DNA of 64,000 nt from an uncultured Sphaerochaeta sp. (GCF_963677075.1 NZ_OY781873.1:868001-932000); one strand, 5' to 3'. Positions 18,639 to 27,564 are shown, counted from the stretch's first letter. Program-made: numbers and translations. Notes: a model not told the origin generated them from the sequence alone.

Positions 18639-18665
18639 TTGACCGGCATACATTCAGCGTTCACA

Positions 18666-19487
18666 ATGCTACTCATGAAGAAGTGGAAAGCCCCAGAGAA
18701 GAAGTCATTCCGACAGGCCTTGAGGGAAAAGGATAGTGCACGAATCGTGCACTATGTCCTCCGTTTCATTGTGGTTTTAGTGCTGGTTGCCCAGCTCTTC
18801 AATGGCAACTATGAGAATGTTTTTCTTTGTGTACTTACCCTTATCCTGTTTGCCATCCCTTCCCTGATTGAAACCAACACCCGTATCGACATACCGGACA
18901 CATTGGAGAATATCATCCTCTTCTTCATTTTTGCAGCCGAGATACTCGGGGAGATGCGCTCCTACTACGTGACCTTCCCTTTCTGGGATACTCTACTGCA
19001 TACGTTCAACGGTTTCTTGGCAGCAGCAATTGGTTTTTCCTTGGTGGATATTCTCAACCAGAATGAGCGATTCTCCATTCGGCTCTCTCCCTTCTTTGTT
19101 GCCATTGTTGCCTTCTGCTTCTCCATGACCATTGGAGTAATCTGGGAGTTCTTTGAGTTCTTCATGGATGTGGTCTTTCGCTTGGATATGCAAAAGGATA
19201 CAGTGCTTACCACCATCCGATCAGTCTCCCTCGACCCAACAAACAGTCAGAAGATCATTACCATCAGCGGTATTGAAGAGGTTGTGGTCAATGGAAAGCC
19301 ATTGGGAGTAGGAGGGTACTTGGACATTGGGCTCTTCGATACCATGGAAGATCTGTTTGTCAATTTCATCGGAGCGCTTGCGTTCAGTTTCGCCGGGTAT
19401 TTCTATCTGAAATATAGGTCAAAACGCGCTGGATTCATCAAGCATTTTGTTCCAACATTGGTGGAGAAAGAACAATCCAAGGAGTGA
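18666..19487 (+). CDS. Integral membrane protein of unknown function (DUF2238/YjdF-like)
   Basis: The start is uncertain: the frame is open from a TTG at 18639, with ATGs at 18666 and 18675 and no strong ribosome site. The product has about 270 residues with six hydrophobic helices (for example FIVVLVLVAQLFNGN, NIILFFIFAAEILGE, FVAIVAFCFSMTIGVIWEFFEFF). The pattern FPFWDTLLHTFNGFLAAAIGF followed by IGVIWEFFEF resembles the YjdF/DUF2238 membrane family. The function of that family is not established. The gene is convergent with the transglutaminase-like gene, seven bases away, and appears to be on its own. Confidence 0.6.
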   Translation: MLLMKKWKAPEKKSFRQALREKDSARIVHYVLRFIVVLVLVAQLFNGNYENVFLCVLTLILFAIPSLIETNTRIDIPDTLENIILFFIFAAEILGEMRSYYVTFPFWDTLLHTFNGFLAAAIGFSLVDILNQNERFSIRLSPFFVAIVAFCFSMTIGVIWEFFEFFMDVVFRLDMQKDTVLTTIRSVSLDPTNSQKIITISGIEEVVVNGKPLGVGGYLDIGLFDTMEDLFVNFIGALAFSFAGYFYLKYRSKRAGFIKHFVPTLVEKEQSKE

Positions 19488-19493
19488 ATCCAT

Positions 19494-20207
19494 TCAGCTG
19501 TTTCGCAGTTTTCTTATCGAACGGTTGAGCTTCGGACGAAGGATCAGGCGATAGGTCAAGCAGTGGGTTCTTCGCTCTGCCTCCGGATGGGCGCTGAAAA
19601 AAGAATCGGGATCATTGAAGGAGTGAAGGCTCTCCCTGATCGCCTTGCTCTGGATTTCCGTCTCCTCTTCATCCCAACGAATAGGGGGATTTCGAAAGTG
19701 GGAAACGGCAATCCCGTAGCCATAGAAGCTCCCGATGAAATTGGAAAATTTCTGCTGGAGCTTTTCCAGATAGGGGCGGTCAACAATATGTCCACCGACC
19801 TCAATCCACTGATCTTGGTACCTTACTTCCGCCCATGCATGGTGCAGATGTCGTGGGCTGAAAAGGAAAGAGACCTCGCCGAGCAATCCACGATGGATTA
19901 CCTTGCTGATCATGGCCGCTTTCAGCCGGCAAGGGGCTCCTACTGCACGAAGCAGTGCCATGAGAAGCGTGGTTTTTGTTAGGCAGTTTCCCATACCTTG
20001 GGCAAGTACCTGTGAAGCAGTCACAGCAAAGTGCTCTGCATACCCAAAGGGGATGGCATCACGAACAAAGGTATAGACTGCGGCAATACGACTACCGAGA
20101 GTAGGAAGGGTAAGCCATCCCTGCTTTTTGATGAGTGCTACGATTGTAGGATGTGTATAATCAAGGAGTGCTGTCTGTTCTGTATATCGTTGCTCTTCAA
20201 GTTCCAT
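19494..20207 (-). CDS. Transglutaminase-like cysteine protease fold protein
   Basis: The 237-residue protein has the transglutaminase-like core in order: the Cys of QGMGNCLTKTTLLMALLRA (about residue 75), the His in HHAWAEVRY (about 123) and a following Asp/Glu (about 136). The flanking pattern AEHFAVTASQVLAQGMGNC is typical of bacterial transglutaminase-like hydrolases. There is no signal peptide or transmembrane helix, so the protein is cytoplasmic. The likely activity is peptide or isopeptide hydrolysis, but the substrate is unknown. The start ATG follows AAGAGG. It faces the aroE gene divergently across a 131-base gap. Confidence 0.7.
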   Translation of the reverse strand: MELEEQRYTEQTALLDYTHPTIVALIKKQGWLTLPTLGSRIAAVYTFVRDAIPFGYAEHFAVTASQVLAQGMGNCLTKTTLLMALLRAVGAPCRLKAAMISKVIHRGLLGEVSFLFSPRHLHHAWAEVRYQDQWIEVGGHIVDRPYLEKLQQKFSNFIGSFYGYGIAVSHFRNPPIRWDEEETEIQSKAIRESLHSFNDPDSFFSAHPEAERRTHCLTYRLILRPKLNRSIRKLRNS

Positions 20208-20338
20208 TTATACCTCTTATAGGCACCAGTATACGCCCATGAGCGTATAGTTACCAGATATGAGTATAGTATGAGTAATCCGTATAAGCATTAGACAGAA
20301 AGATAAAGCTGTACTACGATACAAAGAAGGAGATGGTA

Positions 20339-21211
20339 ATGAACACACTACATGCACTGATGAAGGGACAGCTCCCTTCCTTGTTTTTCTGCATTGGCAA
20401 CCCAGTGGTGGGAAACCCCACCCAATATATGATGGAGAAAGCCTTTCTGGATATGGACTTTCCTGGTCAATACATCACCTGTGAGGTGGAGAGTGACCAG
20501 TTGCAGACAGCGCTTGAGGGGTTGAAAGCCCTGAAGGTTGCGGGAGGTAATGTCACCGCACCCTTCAAGCAACAGGTCTTTCCCTACCTGGACAGTTTCA
20601 CTGAGAGTGCGCGACTCAGCAATGCGGTGAACTGTATCACCCGACTCGATGACGGAACCTACCAAGGAGATAATACCGACGGGAAAGGTTTTCTGCAGTC
20701 ATTGAAGGATCTGGTAGATGATCTTAGTAAAAGGCGCTTTGTGCTTTTTGGATCAGGGGGGGCTGCCTCTGCCATTGCCGTTGAGTTGGTCCTCGCTGAG
20801 GTGGAAGAAGTCATTCTGGTAAATCGTACCAGAGAAAAAGCAGAGAGACTTGCAGAGCGGTTGCAGGGTATCACAAGAACCAGGGTATCCACTCAAGCTT
20901 GGGAGGGTACCTATCAAATAGAAGAAGATGGTTTGGTGGTAGTACAGGCAACCAGTGTTGGGTTGTTTGATGAAAAGGGTTGTATCGATGTTGCATTCTC
21001 CCAGGGCCTCCGGGATGTCATTGCCTGTGATGTGGTGTTTAACCCGACCGATACAGCCTTTCTGAAACGCGCAAGGAAAGCGGGGGCAGCTACCCTTGAT
21101 GGACTAGGTATGTTGGTGAATCAGGGGGTGCTTGGCATTGAGAATTGGACCGGAAGAAAGGCTGATCCTCTGGTAATGAGATCAGCACTGACAGAGGCCT
21201 TTTCACTCTGA
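20339..21211 (+). CDS. aroE: Shikimate dehydrogenase
   Basis: I place the start at ATG 20339, six bases after AAGGAG; another ATG at 20333 touches the ribosome site. The 290-residue enzyme reduces 3-dehydroshikimate to shikimate with NADPH in the aromatic amino acid pathway. Visible motifs are GNPVVGNPTQYMM (substrate pocket), the catalytic Lys77 in NVTAPFKQQV, the catalytic Asp in DNTDGKGF (about residue 114) and the NADP loop FGSGGAASAI followed by NRTREKAE. The C-terminal DGLGMLVNQG helix is normal. No other aro gene is nearby. The short gap to the antiterminator gene suggests a shared transcript or a chance neighbour. Confidence 0.9.
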   Translation: MNTLHALMKGQLPSLFFCIGNPVVGNPTQYMMEKAFLDMDFPGQYITCEVESDQLQTALEGLKALKVAGGNVTAPFKQQVFPYLDSFTESARLSNAVNCITRLDDGTYQGDNTDGKGFLQSLKDLVDDLSKRRFVLFGSGGAASAIAVELVLAEVEEVILVNRTREKAERLAERLQGITRTRVSTQAWEGTYQIEEDGLVVVQATSVGLFDEKGCIDVAFSQGLRDVIACDVVFNPTDTAFLKRARKAGAATLDGLGMLVNQGVLGIENWTGRKADPLVMRSALTEAFSL

Positions 21212-21248
21212 TGACAAACAGATACCAAATACTGTACTATGGGCGACT

Positions 21249-21776
21249 ATGAACTACTACTTCATTGCTTGCAGGACAGGACGAGAAGAGTATGTGAAGG
21301 CACACTTGCTCAAATTCTTTAGTCGGGAACTGGAGGAGGATGAGGTGATGGCCTTCATTCCCATGCGTCGTATGATTGACCGTCGCAAGGGCAAGAAGAT
21401 CATGAATGACCATCCCATCCTTCCTGGGTATCTGTTGCTCTCCTGTGAAATTTCTCTGCAGGACTTTAGTCGTGATGTACTGAAGCTTCCTGGGTGTTAT
21501 GGATTTCTTAGGAATCTGAACAAGACCATCGAACTGCAAGGCCCTGATTATGAGTATGCTGCTTGGATCATGCACAACAAGGGGACCATCACGCCATCGA
21601 AGGTTGTCTATAAGAAAGGGGAGCCGATCAGGATCATTGAAGGTCCTATGAAGGACTTCATGGGGACCATCGTAAAGGTCGATTATCGCCACAGCAGGGT
21701 CATGGTTGAGTTCCAGTTCGCCGAAGTAATACGAAAGGTGAGTATGCCGGTGGAGTTTGTCGAAGTGAGCAGGTAG
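21249..21776 (+). CDS. loaP: NusG-paralogue antiterminator, LoaP/RfaH-like
   Basis: The 175-residue protein has an NGN domain (MNYYFIACRTGREEYVKAHL to about residue 105) and a C-terminal KOW domain (GEPIRIIEGPMKDFMGTIVKVDYRHSRVMVE). It is a specialised NusG paralogue, not the housekeeping NusG: there is no secE or ribosomal protein gene next to it, and it directly precedes a polysaccharide gene. Proteins of this group (RfaH, UpxY, LoaP) join RNA polymerase at specific leaders and let it read long polysaccharide operons. The capD gene follows after 147 bases with its own promoter-like sequence and a leader hairpin that may be the recognition element. Confidence 0.85.
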   Translation: MNYYFIACRTGREEYVKAHLLKFFSRELEEDEVMAFIPMRRMIDRRKGKKIMNDHPILPGYLLLSCEISLQDFSRDVLKLPGCYGFLRNLNKTIELQGPDYEYAAWIMHNKGTITPSKVVYKKGEPIRIIEGPMKDFMGTIVKVDYRHSRVMVEFQFAEVIRKVSMPVEFVEVSR

Positions 21777-21804
21777 GTGACCAGAGACTTTTCTGTACGA
21801 TTCA

Positions 21805-21896
21805 TTTACAGGGCATGAGCAGCATGGTATAGTAGCGCTACCCGAGCTCCTGTGTCACATGAAAATTTGTGCTACACGTTCTGCATGGGAGCAGAA
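21805..21896 (+). promoter_or_regulatory. Promoter and leader hairpin upstream of capD
   Basis: TTTACA (21805-21810), 17 bases, TATAGT (21828-21833) is a close match to a sigma-70 type promoter. The leader then contains a 6-bp stem, TTCTGC (21879-21884) with GCAGAA (21891-21896), around the loop ATGGGA. LoaP-type antiterminators are known to recognise RNA hairpins in the leaders of their target operons, so this hairpin is a candidate target of the adjacent LoaP-like protein. Confidence 0.5.
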
Positions 21897-21923
21897 GATG
21901 ATACAGACCAGGGGTGATGTTGC

Positions 21924-23741
21924 ATGAGTGAAATGGTGAAGAGTCGTTATATACGCTGGGTTGTCCTGATGGCAATGGATGCACTTTTCTTGTTTGCTGC
22001 CGGACTTCTGGCTTCTTGGGTGGTTTTTCAGACCTTGCCTTTCAATTTCGATTCGATACTCTATTTTAATATTCTTGCCACCATCCTTCTTCTTTTCGCC
22101 GTTCGTTTTTATCATATCAGAATCAGTGAGAGTTCCCTCGACCTGCTCGGTCGTGGTTTAACCGCGTTTATTCCCGTAACCATCCTTGGTGTTCTGCTTA
22201 TTGGCTTTTACCTTGGGTTCCATAGTGATTGGATTCCATTCATAGTAAGTACTGACATATTCGGCTTTCTCCTGGTGATGGGCTTTCGTGTTTTTTACCG
22301 GTCTGTCTTGGTGTTCAAAAACAAGCAGAGCAACAACCAGCATCCTCGAGCAGTCATCTATGGGGCAGGGGAGTTGGGAAATACCTTGGTAAGACAGTAC
22401 CAAAAGGGAAAGCTCTCCTACCATATTGTAGGATTTGTTGATGATGAGGTGCATTTACACGGTACATACATGCTCGGGGTGAAGGTCTACGGGAGTGTGA
22501 AGGATTTGCCTCAGGTGCTCCAGAACCTGAAAGCCAAGACCCTCATCATTGCCATTACCCAGATTGACCAGGAGCGGATGCTCCTCGCAGTCGATGCTGC
22601 AAAAGAAGCGAAGTGTGACATAAAGGTGATTCCCTCTCTCTTCGAGATGCAGGAGGGCCAGAAAGAGCTGGACCTCAGAAACCTTGATTATGCAGACCTG
22701 CTTGGGCGTCCCCTGATCAGCATCGACAAGGAGCCGATCAGACAGATGGTCCGTGGAAAACGTGTTCTGGTAACGGGAGCAGGGGGAAGCATCGGCAGCG
22801 AGATCTGCCGGCAGTTGCTTACCTATGGTCCTGAGCAACTCCTCTTGCTCGATGTTGATGAGACAGAGCTCCATGACCTTTCCCTACGATTGCATAATTA
22901 CCAGAAGGAGTGGAGTGACCTGGTCATTCCCATTGTCTGTGATATCAAGAACCGAAAGAAGATTGACCGTATCATGACCCAGTTCAAACCACAGTTGGTT
23001 TTCCATGCTGCAGCCTACAAGCATGTGCCGCTTCAGGAACTGTATCCGGAGGAGGCTATTACCACCAACATCAATGGCTCCTATGCGGTGCTCAAGAGTG
23101 CCAAGGAGCACCAGGTTGAGAAGGTCGTGGTCATCTCCACCGACAAGGCGGTAAACCCGACCAATGTGATGGGGGCTACCAAGCGGGTGGTCGAGTTGAT
23201 GGCCGGCATGCTTAATAGCAAGGAGACAGAAATTGTCTGTGTACGCTTTGGCAATGTGCTGGGAAGCCGCGGGAGCATGCTTCCTCTCTTCATGGACCAG
23301 ATCAAGGCAGGGGTTCCCATAACCGTTACCCATAAGGACATTATCCGTTACTTCATGGCAATCCCTGAGGCAGTTGGCTTGGTGTTCAAGGCAGCCAGTA
23401 TGGCAAAGGGTGGAGAGGTGATGGTCCTGGATATGGGCCAGCCAGTCAAGATCTATGACTTTGCAGAGAAGCTCGTGAAGTACTATGGCGATAGCAGGAG
23501 CCAGGTCATCGTAACCGGTCTCCGTCCGGGTGAGAAGCTCTATGAGGAGCTCCTTGCCAACAAGGACACCACCATCCCCACCGAGGAGAAGCTAGTCTTC
23601 AAGGCAAAGGTGAACAACCACACCATCAGTGAACTCTCCTTCCTGAATCACTACCTCACATCCTTCGAGAAGTCCGCTCCTGAGGTGATGCTGAAAATGC
23701 TCCATGAATTGGTTCCTGAGTTCAAGGATCCAAAGATGTAG
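21924..23741 (+). CDS. capD: Membrane-bound nucleotide-sugar 4,6-dehydratase (CapD/FlaA1/PglF-like)
   Basis: The 605-residue protein has four N-terminal transmembrane helices (residues about 10-125) and a CoA-binding-like Rossmann domain (VIYGAGELGNTLVRQY). The SDR catalytic domain starts at GKRVLVTGAGGSIGSEICRQ (about residue 275). The catalytic residues are visible in HAAAYKHVPLQE, the STDKAVNPTNVMGATKR segment that replaces YxxxK in this family (Met for Tyr, Lys kept), and RFGNVLGSRGSMLPLF. It converts UDP-GlcNAc to a 4-keto-6-deoxy sugar, the first step in making diamino-deoxy sugars for surface glycans. It follows the LoaP-like gene. No glycosyltransferase genes follow, so the polysaccharide cluster is short or truncated here. 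Confidence 0.88.
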   Translation: MSEMVKSRYIRWVVLMAMDALFLFAAGLLASWVVFQTLPFNFDSILYFNILATILLLFAVRFYHIRISESSLDLLGRGLTAFIPVTILGVLLIGFYLGFHSDWIPFIVSTDIFGFLLVMGFRVFYRSVLVFKNKQSNNQHPRAVIYGAGELGNTLVRQYQKGKLSYHIVGFVDDEVHLHGTYMLGVKVYGSVKDLPQVLQNLKAKTLIIAITQIDQERMLLAVDAAKEAKCDIKVIPSLFEMQEGQKELDLRNLDYADLLGRPLISIDKEPIRQMVRGKRVLVTGAGGSIGSEICRQLLTYGPEQLLLLDVDETELHDLSLRLHNYQKEWSDLVIPIVCDIKNRKKIDRIMTQFKPQLVFHAAAYKHVPLQELYPEEAITTNINGSYAVLKSAKEHQVEKVVVISTDKAVNPTNVMGATKRVVELMAGMLNSKETEIVCVRFGNVLGSRGSMLPLFMDQIKAGVPITVTHKDIIRYFMAIPEAVGLVFKAASMAKGGEVMVLDMGQPVKIYDFAEKLVKYYGDSRSQVIVTGLRPGEKLYEELLANKDTTIPTEEKLVFKAKVNNHTISELSFLNHYLTSFEKSAPEVMLKMLHELVPEFKDPKM

Positions 23742-23777
23742 GGTGTTAGGCTACATATGAATGAAAAAGATTTTTGA

Positions 23778-24047
23778 TTGTTGGTAGAGAGTATACAAGA
23801 AGGTGGGAAAATTCTGAGAAAGGAAAAGAAACCTGCTCGAACTTTTATATTCTCACCCCCTGATATAAGAAATATACGTAATAAGGCAAAGGCAACACAG
23901 ATTGAATTTGCTTCAATGATTGGTGTCAGCGTAGCTACACTAAGGAATTGGGAACAAGGTAGGAGAACTCCAGAGGGGCCTGCTTTGGCTCTTCTAAAAG
24001 TGGCATCCGTGGATCCTCAATACATCAAGAATATTTTGAACCAGTAA
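23778..24047 (+). CDS. XRE/HigA-like antitoxin, N-terminus interrupted by TGA
   Basis: The helix-turn-helix protein has the sequence order of HigA-type antitoxins: LLVESIQEGGKILRKEKKP, then IRNKAKATQIEFASMIGVSV and LRNWEQGRRTPEGPALALLK. Related proteins start a few residues earlier, and here an in-frame ATG at 23757 gives MNEKDF followed by TGA at 23775-23777, then TTG TTG. Either translation starts at TTG 23778 or 23781, giving 88-89 residues, or the gene is freshly inactivated. No HigB/RelE-type toxin gene is next to it, so it would be an orphan. It follows capD by 36 bases. Confidence 0.6.
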   Translation: MLVESIQEGGKILRKEKKPARTFIFSPPDIRNIRNKAKATQIEFASMIGVSVATLRNWEQGRRTPEGPALALLKVASVDPQYIKNILNQ

Positions 24048-24131
24048 AAAGTATCTCAAGAACTGCATAATTCAGTCCATTTTCATGGTCAGCTACCAGA
24101 CAGAAATGCAGGATTGTAGTAATATCTCTGT

Positions 24132-24680
24132 ATGAAAACACCTATTCGTTCCTTGGTTGTCCTGTTTGTCTTGCTGGCCTCTCTCTCTACCCCTCTGTTT
24201 GCGGTGGGAAGTGAGTACTCTCAGGCCTTGGGTGTCCAAGGTGGACGCTTGGCCGGGGTTGGTATCAGCTACCAGAGGTGGTTGGATGACTTTGGCTACC
24301 AGGTAGCGGGTGGTTTGCTCTACCACCCAGAGATGGAATATGGCGATGACGAGCTGGTCTACAACATCGGGCTTGAGTTGCAATACCCGTTGGTGTACCA
24401 CGAGGCAAACTCCTGGCTTGCAGGAACGCTCTATGTGGTTGGTGGTGTGCATCATCAGGGATACAAGGAAGCAGAGCTTGTAACTATGGATCCTGAAGTA
24501 TATCGCTCTGGACCACTCATACTCAACATCGGTGTTGGAGGAGGAATAGGGGTAGAGACCATCTTCTTCAAACATTTTGCAATCAGCACAGAGTTTGTAT
24601 ATGTAGGTATGTATGAGACAAACAGCGGGACACTGGATATTAACATGTATCCTCAGGTAAGCCTCAGATATCGGTTCTAA
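24132..24680 (+). CDS. Exported beta-barrel-like outer membrane protein, unknown function
   Basis: The 182-residue protein has a clear signal peptide (SLVVLFVLLASLSTPLFAVG, cleavage after FAV or thereabouts). After it come alternating hydrophobic/polar strands rich in Gly and aromatic residues (LAGVGISYQRWLDDFGYQVA, LELQYPLVYHE, FAISTEFVYVGMY), ending in the aromatic YPQVSLRYRF. A C-terminal Phe and such strands are typical of small outer-membrane beta barrels. No enzymatic motif is visible. There is no strong ribosome site before the ATG. It stands alone between the XRE-like gene and the LacI-type regulator. Confidence 0.6.
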   Translation: MKTPIRSLVVLFVLLASLSTPLFAVGSEYSQALGVQGGRLAGVGISYQRWLDDFGYQVAGGLLYHPEMEYGDDELVYNIGLELQYPLVYHEANSWLAGTLYVVGGVHHQGYKEAELVTMDPEVYRSGPLILNIGVGGGIGVETIFFKHFAISTEFVYVGMYETNSGTLDINMYPQVSLRYRF

Positions 24681-24753
24681 GGCCAAGTATTCTTGCCTCT
24701 CATCTACAAGAAAGCCGTACCATACACTCTGCAAAGATGATACACTGGCCTAC

Positions 24754-25755
24754 ATGGAGAAGCTTGTAGGAAGGGCTGATGTAGCTCGTGCAGCGGGGGT
24801 AGCGGAGTCCACGGTCTCCCGTGCACTCAATGACTCGCCCCTTATTAGTGATGAGATCAAGAAGAAGGTACGCCTGGTGGCAGAAGAACTGGGGTATGTA
24901 CCTTCACGGACTGCTACACTCTTTGCAAGCAATAGAAGCTTTGCCATTGGCTTTGTGGTTCCCTACTACAAGAAAATCTTACCCTTTACCCGTTCCTATT
25001 TTCCAGCCCTCCTTGATGGATTGTTGCTTGGAACACTGAACCACAACTACAATGTTGGGATTATCTTTGAGAACTACCTGGGAAAGTACCGCAGTTACCG
25101 GGATCTTATCACCAGCCATAGCTATGATGGACTGATTTTTGCCATTACCAAGGACCAGTTTCCCGAGATCGATCCGCTCATCGAGCACAACCTTCCCTTT
25201 GTGTTGGTGAACAACTACCGAGAGGGGGCTGCAAGCATCTATGCTCGTCCTGATGAAGGTATGAGGAAGGCGTTTGCCCATGCCCATGAGCTAGGACATA
25301 ACCACATCGGGTATGTGACGGGGGACCTTCAGTTCAAGAACGGCAAGGACAGACTCCAGGCCTTCGAGGAGCTTGCCTCTCACTACCACTTACAGACAAC
25401 GATTGTCGAAGGAAACTTCTCCAGGAACTCAGGTTTCAATGCATTCAGGCAGTTTGGTAAGAAGGAGTCACTGATCATGACGGCCAGTGACCGGCAAGCC
25501 TTCGGCTTTCTCCAGGCCTGTAGTGAACACTCCAAGAAGGTTCCCCAAGATATCTCTCTCATCGGATATGACAACTTCCAGCCCGCTGGTACCAGTACTC
25601 CTCCCCTGACTACCGTCGATCATCCGATCATGGAGATGGGAGCGGAAGCAGTGCAGATGTTGATCGGTATGATCGAGCATGGGACTGCAGCCGAACAGCG
25701 ATGGGCAGAGACTGGTTTCGTGGTAAGAAAGTCCACCCGGGCATTGGGGGAATGA
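24754..25755 (+). CDS. LacI-family transcriptional regulator
   Basis: The 333-residue protein has the LacI helix-turn-helix at the very N-terminus (VGRADVARAAGVAESTVSRAL), the hinge helix region (VRLVAEELGYVPSRTATLFA) and a periplasmic-binding-protein-like effector domain (SFAIGFVVPYYKK, IGYVTGDLQFKNGKDRLQAF, ISLIGYDNFQPA). It is the first gene of a run of eight co-oriented sugar genes. A LacI-type palindrome with the CGTGCA half-site lies 10-28 bases before the second oxidoreductase gene (27663). It most likely represses the downstream importer and enzymes until the sugar or a derivative binds. Confidence 0.9.
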   Translation: MEKLVGRADVARAAGVAESTVSRALNDSPLISDEIKKKVRLVAEELGYVPSRTATLFASNRSFAIGFVVPYYKKILPFTRSYFPALLDGLLLGTLNHNYNVGIIFENYLGKYRSYRDLITSHSYDGLIFAITKDQFPEIDPLIEHNLPFVLVNNYREGAASIYARPDEGMRKAFAHAHELGHNHIGYVTGDLQFKNGKDRLQAFEELASHYHLQTTIVEGNFSRNSGFNAFRQFGKKESLIMTASDRQAFGFLQACSEHSKKVPQDISLIGYDNFQPAGTSTPPLTTVDHPIMEMGAEAVQMLIGMIEHGTAAEQRWAETGFVVRKSTRALGE

Positions 25756-25758
25756 ACG

Positions 25759-26712
25759 ATGAAACTAGTCATAGTGGGCTGTGGGGGAATGGGGACGTAC
25801 CAAGCGCAGAAGTTCCAGGACCTGGGAGCCCAGATAGTAGGAGCAATCGATCATAATGAGGAGCACCTGAGGGGTTTCTGCGAAACCTTTGGGGTGGAAG
25901 AGAGCTACAAAAGTCTCAATATGATCTCCCGCTTCTCCGCCAAGGCCGATGCCCTCAGTTGTTGTCTCCCTGACTGTTTCCACGCTCTCTGCTGCGAGGC
26001 AGCAATGAGAGCAAATCTGGCAATCTTCTGTGAGAAACCTCTCACCTCAACCCAAGAAGAGGCTGAATTCTTGGCAAGGCTCCCTAAGAGCCGACCGTTC
26101 ATGGTCAATTTCTCAAAACGTCATACTCCCTCTCTCTCTGCAGTCCAGGATGCTCTCTCCCGTGGTTTGCTCGGTACGTTGGAGAATGTCACCATCTCCT
26201 ACCTGCAGAGCTGGTACAAGAGTCATGTCTGGGGAGACCCTGAGGAGATTTTTCGGTGGAAGTGGAGACTATTGCCTGAGTATAATCAGGGAGGCTGTCT
26301 CTCCGACCTCGGCAGCCACCTCCTTGATCTGCTTTTCCTTCTCTTTGGAAACGTCCACTTTGAGAAGAAGACCCTCGAAGTCACTGCCTCAGCCTTGGTT
26401 GAGTATGGTGCCTTGCTGAGAGTGGGGGATAACACCCCCTGTACATTACACTGTTCCTACCAGGATCCTACTTGGGATGATTCATTGCAACTTACCATAG
26501 AGGGCAGTGAAGCTACGCTCACGATGAATACCTCTCTCGATAGAAAGCAGGTGGTCATAACCAGCAAGGAAGGTACTATCACGAAGCTGCAGGGAAATCG
26601 TCCTATTTCGACCTACCAGAAGTTTTTTGATGCTGTTGGAAGTGGAAATTCTCTTCCTCCTTCTTTTGAGGATGGATACCGGGTCCAGAAACTCTTGGAG
26701 GAGATGCAATGA
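25759..26712 (+). CDS. Gfo/Idh/MocA family oxidoreductase (first pair)
   Basis: The 317-residue protein has VGCGGMGTYQAQKF (NAD-binding) and EKPLTSTQEEAEF (EKP motif, about residues 92-104), followed by the alpha/beta substrate domain with GGCLSDLGSHLLDLL, in which Asp and His are the usual catalytic positions. It starts three bases after the LacI gene stop and overlaps the isomerase gene by ATGA, so the three form one transcription unit. Likely role: NAD-dependent oxidation of a sugar or polyol, working with the TIM-barrel isomerase. The exact carbon oxidised is not deducible from the sequence. Confidence 0.85.
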   Translation: MKLVIVGCGGMGTYQAQKFQDLGAQIVGAIDHNEEHLRGFCETFGVEESYKSLNMISRFSAKADALSCCLPDCFHALCCEAAMRANLAIFCEKPLTSTQEEAEFLARLPKSRPFMVNFSKRHTPSLSAVQDALSRGLLGTLENVTISYLQSWYKSHVWGDPEEIFRWKWRLLPEYNQGGCLSDLGSHLLDLLFLLFGNVHFEKKTLEVTASALVEYGALLRVGDNTPCTLHCSYQDPTWDDSLQLTIEGSEATLTMNTSLDRKQVVITSKEGTITKLQGNRPISTYQKFFDAVGSGNSLPPSFEDGYRVQKLLEEMQ

Positions 26713-27551
26713 AGAACATACAGCTTGGGGCACTGCTCTTTGCCAATGAGGTTACCTGTGACAATCTTTTGAAGCTGAAGGATGCAGGGTTTGAAACCCT
26801 CAGTATCTGCTTCTGGGAGACCCTTGGAGAAACTGATCTTACCAGTCTTGCTCGCGTCACGCGGGAGGCCGGGCTTCCAGTCAACGCAATCTCAGTTTGG
26901 GGCAATCCCTTGGCCAATGAAGAGACTCTCCGTGGTGTACAGACACTCATAGATCAAGCATATCGTTTCGGCAAACCTTTTATCTCAACGTTTGCAGGTC
27001 GTGTTCCGTCTCGAAGTGTTGAGGCATCGCTTCCCTTGTTCAAGGAAGTGTTCAGTAAATTATTGGATCAGGTCCACCGCCATGATTGTAGGGGCTTGCT
27101 CCTGGAAAACTGTAGGATGGGAGACCTCTGGAAGCGTGGTGCTTGGAATATTGCCATCAATGATGCTGCCTGGTCTTTGATCTTCTCCACCCTCGATGAT
27201 CCCCTCCTTGGCCTTGAGTGGGAACCGTGTCATCAGGTGGAGGCTCTGATCGAGCCTCTTGCCCAGCTAAGACGTTGCAAAGAGAGGGTTTTGCATGTAC
27301 ATGGCAAGGACGCCCATGTTGATCATGCCCTCCTCAGTGAGATCGGTCTCTATGCCCCAGAGAAGGCGATCAAAGCTACCTTGCCTGGTTGTGGCGATAC
27401 CGATTGGCAAGCACTGATGCAAATCCTTGTGGACGGAGGGTACCAGGGAAGCATTGAGATAGAGGCGAGAGGAACCTCGTTTTTCACTGATTTTAAGGAG
27501 AAAGTTGCATCCCTTGGCTATCTTAAAAAGTGTCGTAACAATCTCCGATAG
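26709..27551 (+). CDS. Sugar phosphate isomerase/epimerase-like TIM-barrel protein (first pair)
   Basis: The 280-residue protein belongs to the AP endonuclease family 2 / xylose-isomerase-like TIM-barrel group. The metal-ligand pattern is seen in LLENCRMGD (Glu), LGLEWEPCHQ (Glu/His), VLHVHGKDAH (His) and SIEIEARG (Glu). It overlaps the oxidoreductase stop by ATGA. In characterised systems such proteins isomerise or dehydrate keto-sugars made by Gfo/Idh/MocA enzymes. A second, diverged copy of the same two-gene pair follows at 27663-29819. Confidence 0.8.
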   Translation: MKNIQLGALLFANEVTCDNLLKLKDAGFETLSICFWETLGETDLTSLARVTREAGLPVNAISVWGNPLANEETLRGVQTLIDQAYRFGKPFISTFAGRVPSRSVEASLPLFKEVFSKLLDQVHRHDCRGLLLENCRMGDLWKRGAWNIAINDAAWSLIFSTLDDPLLGLEWEPCHQVEALIEPLAQLRRCKERVLHVHGKDAHVDHALLSEIGLYAPEKAIKATLPGCGDTDWQALMQILVDGGYQGSIEIEARGTSFFTDFKEKVASLGYLKKCRNNLR

Positions 27552-27564
27552 TCCATACTCTCCC

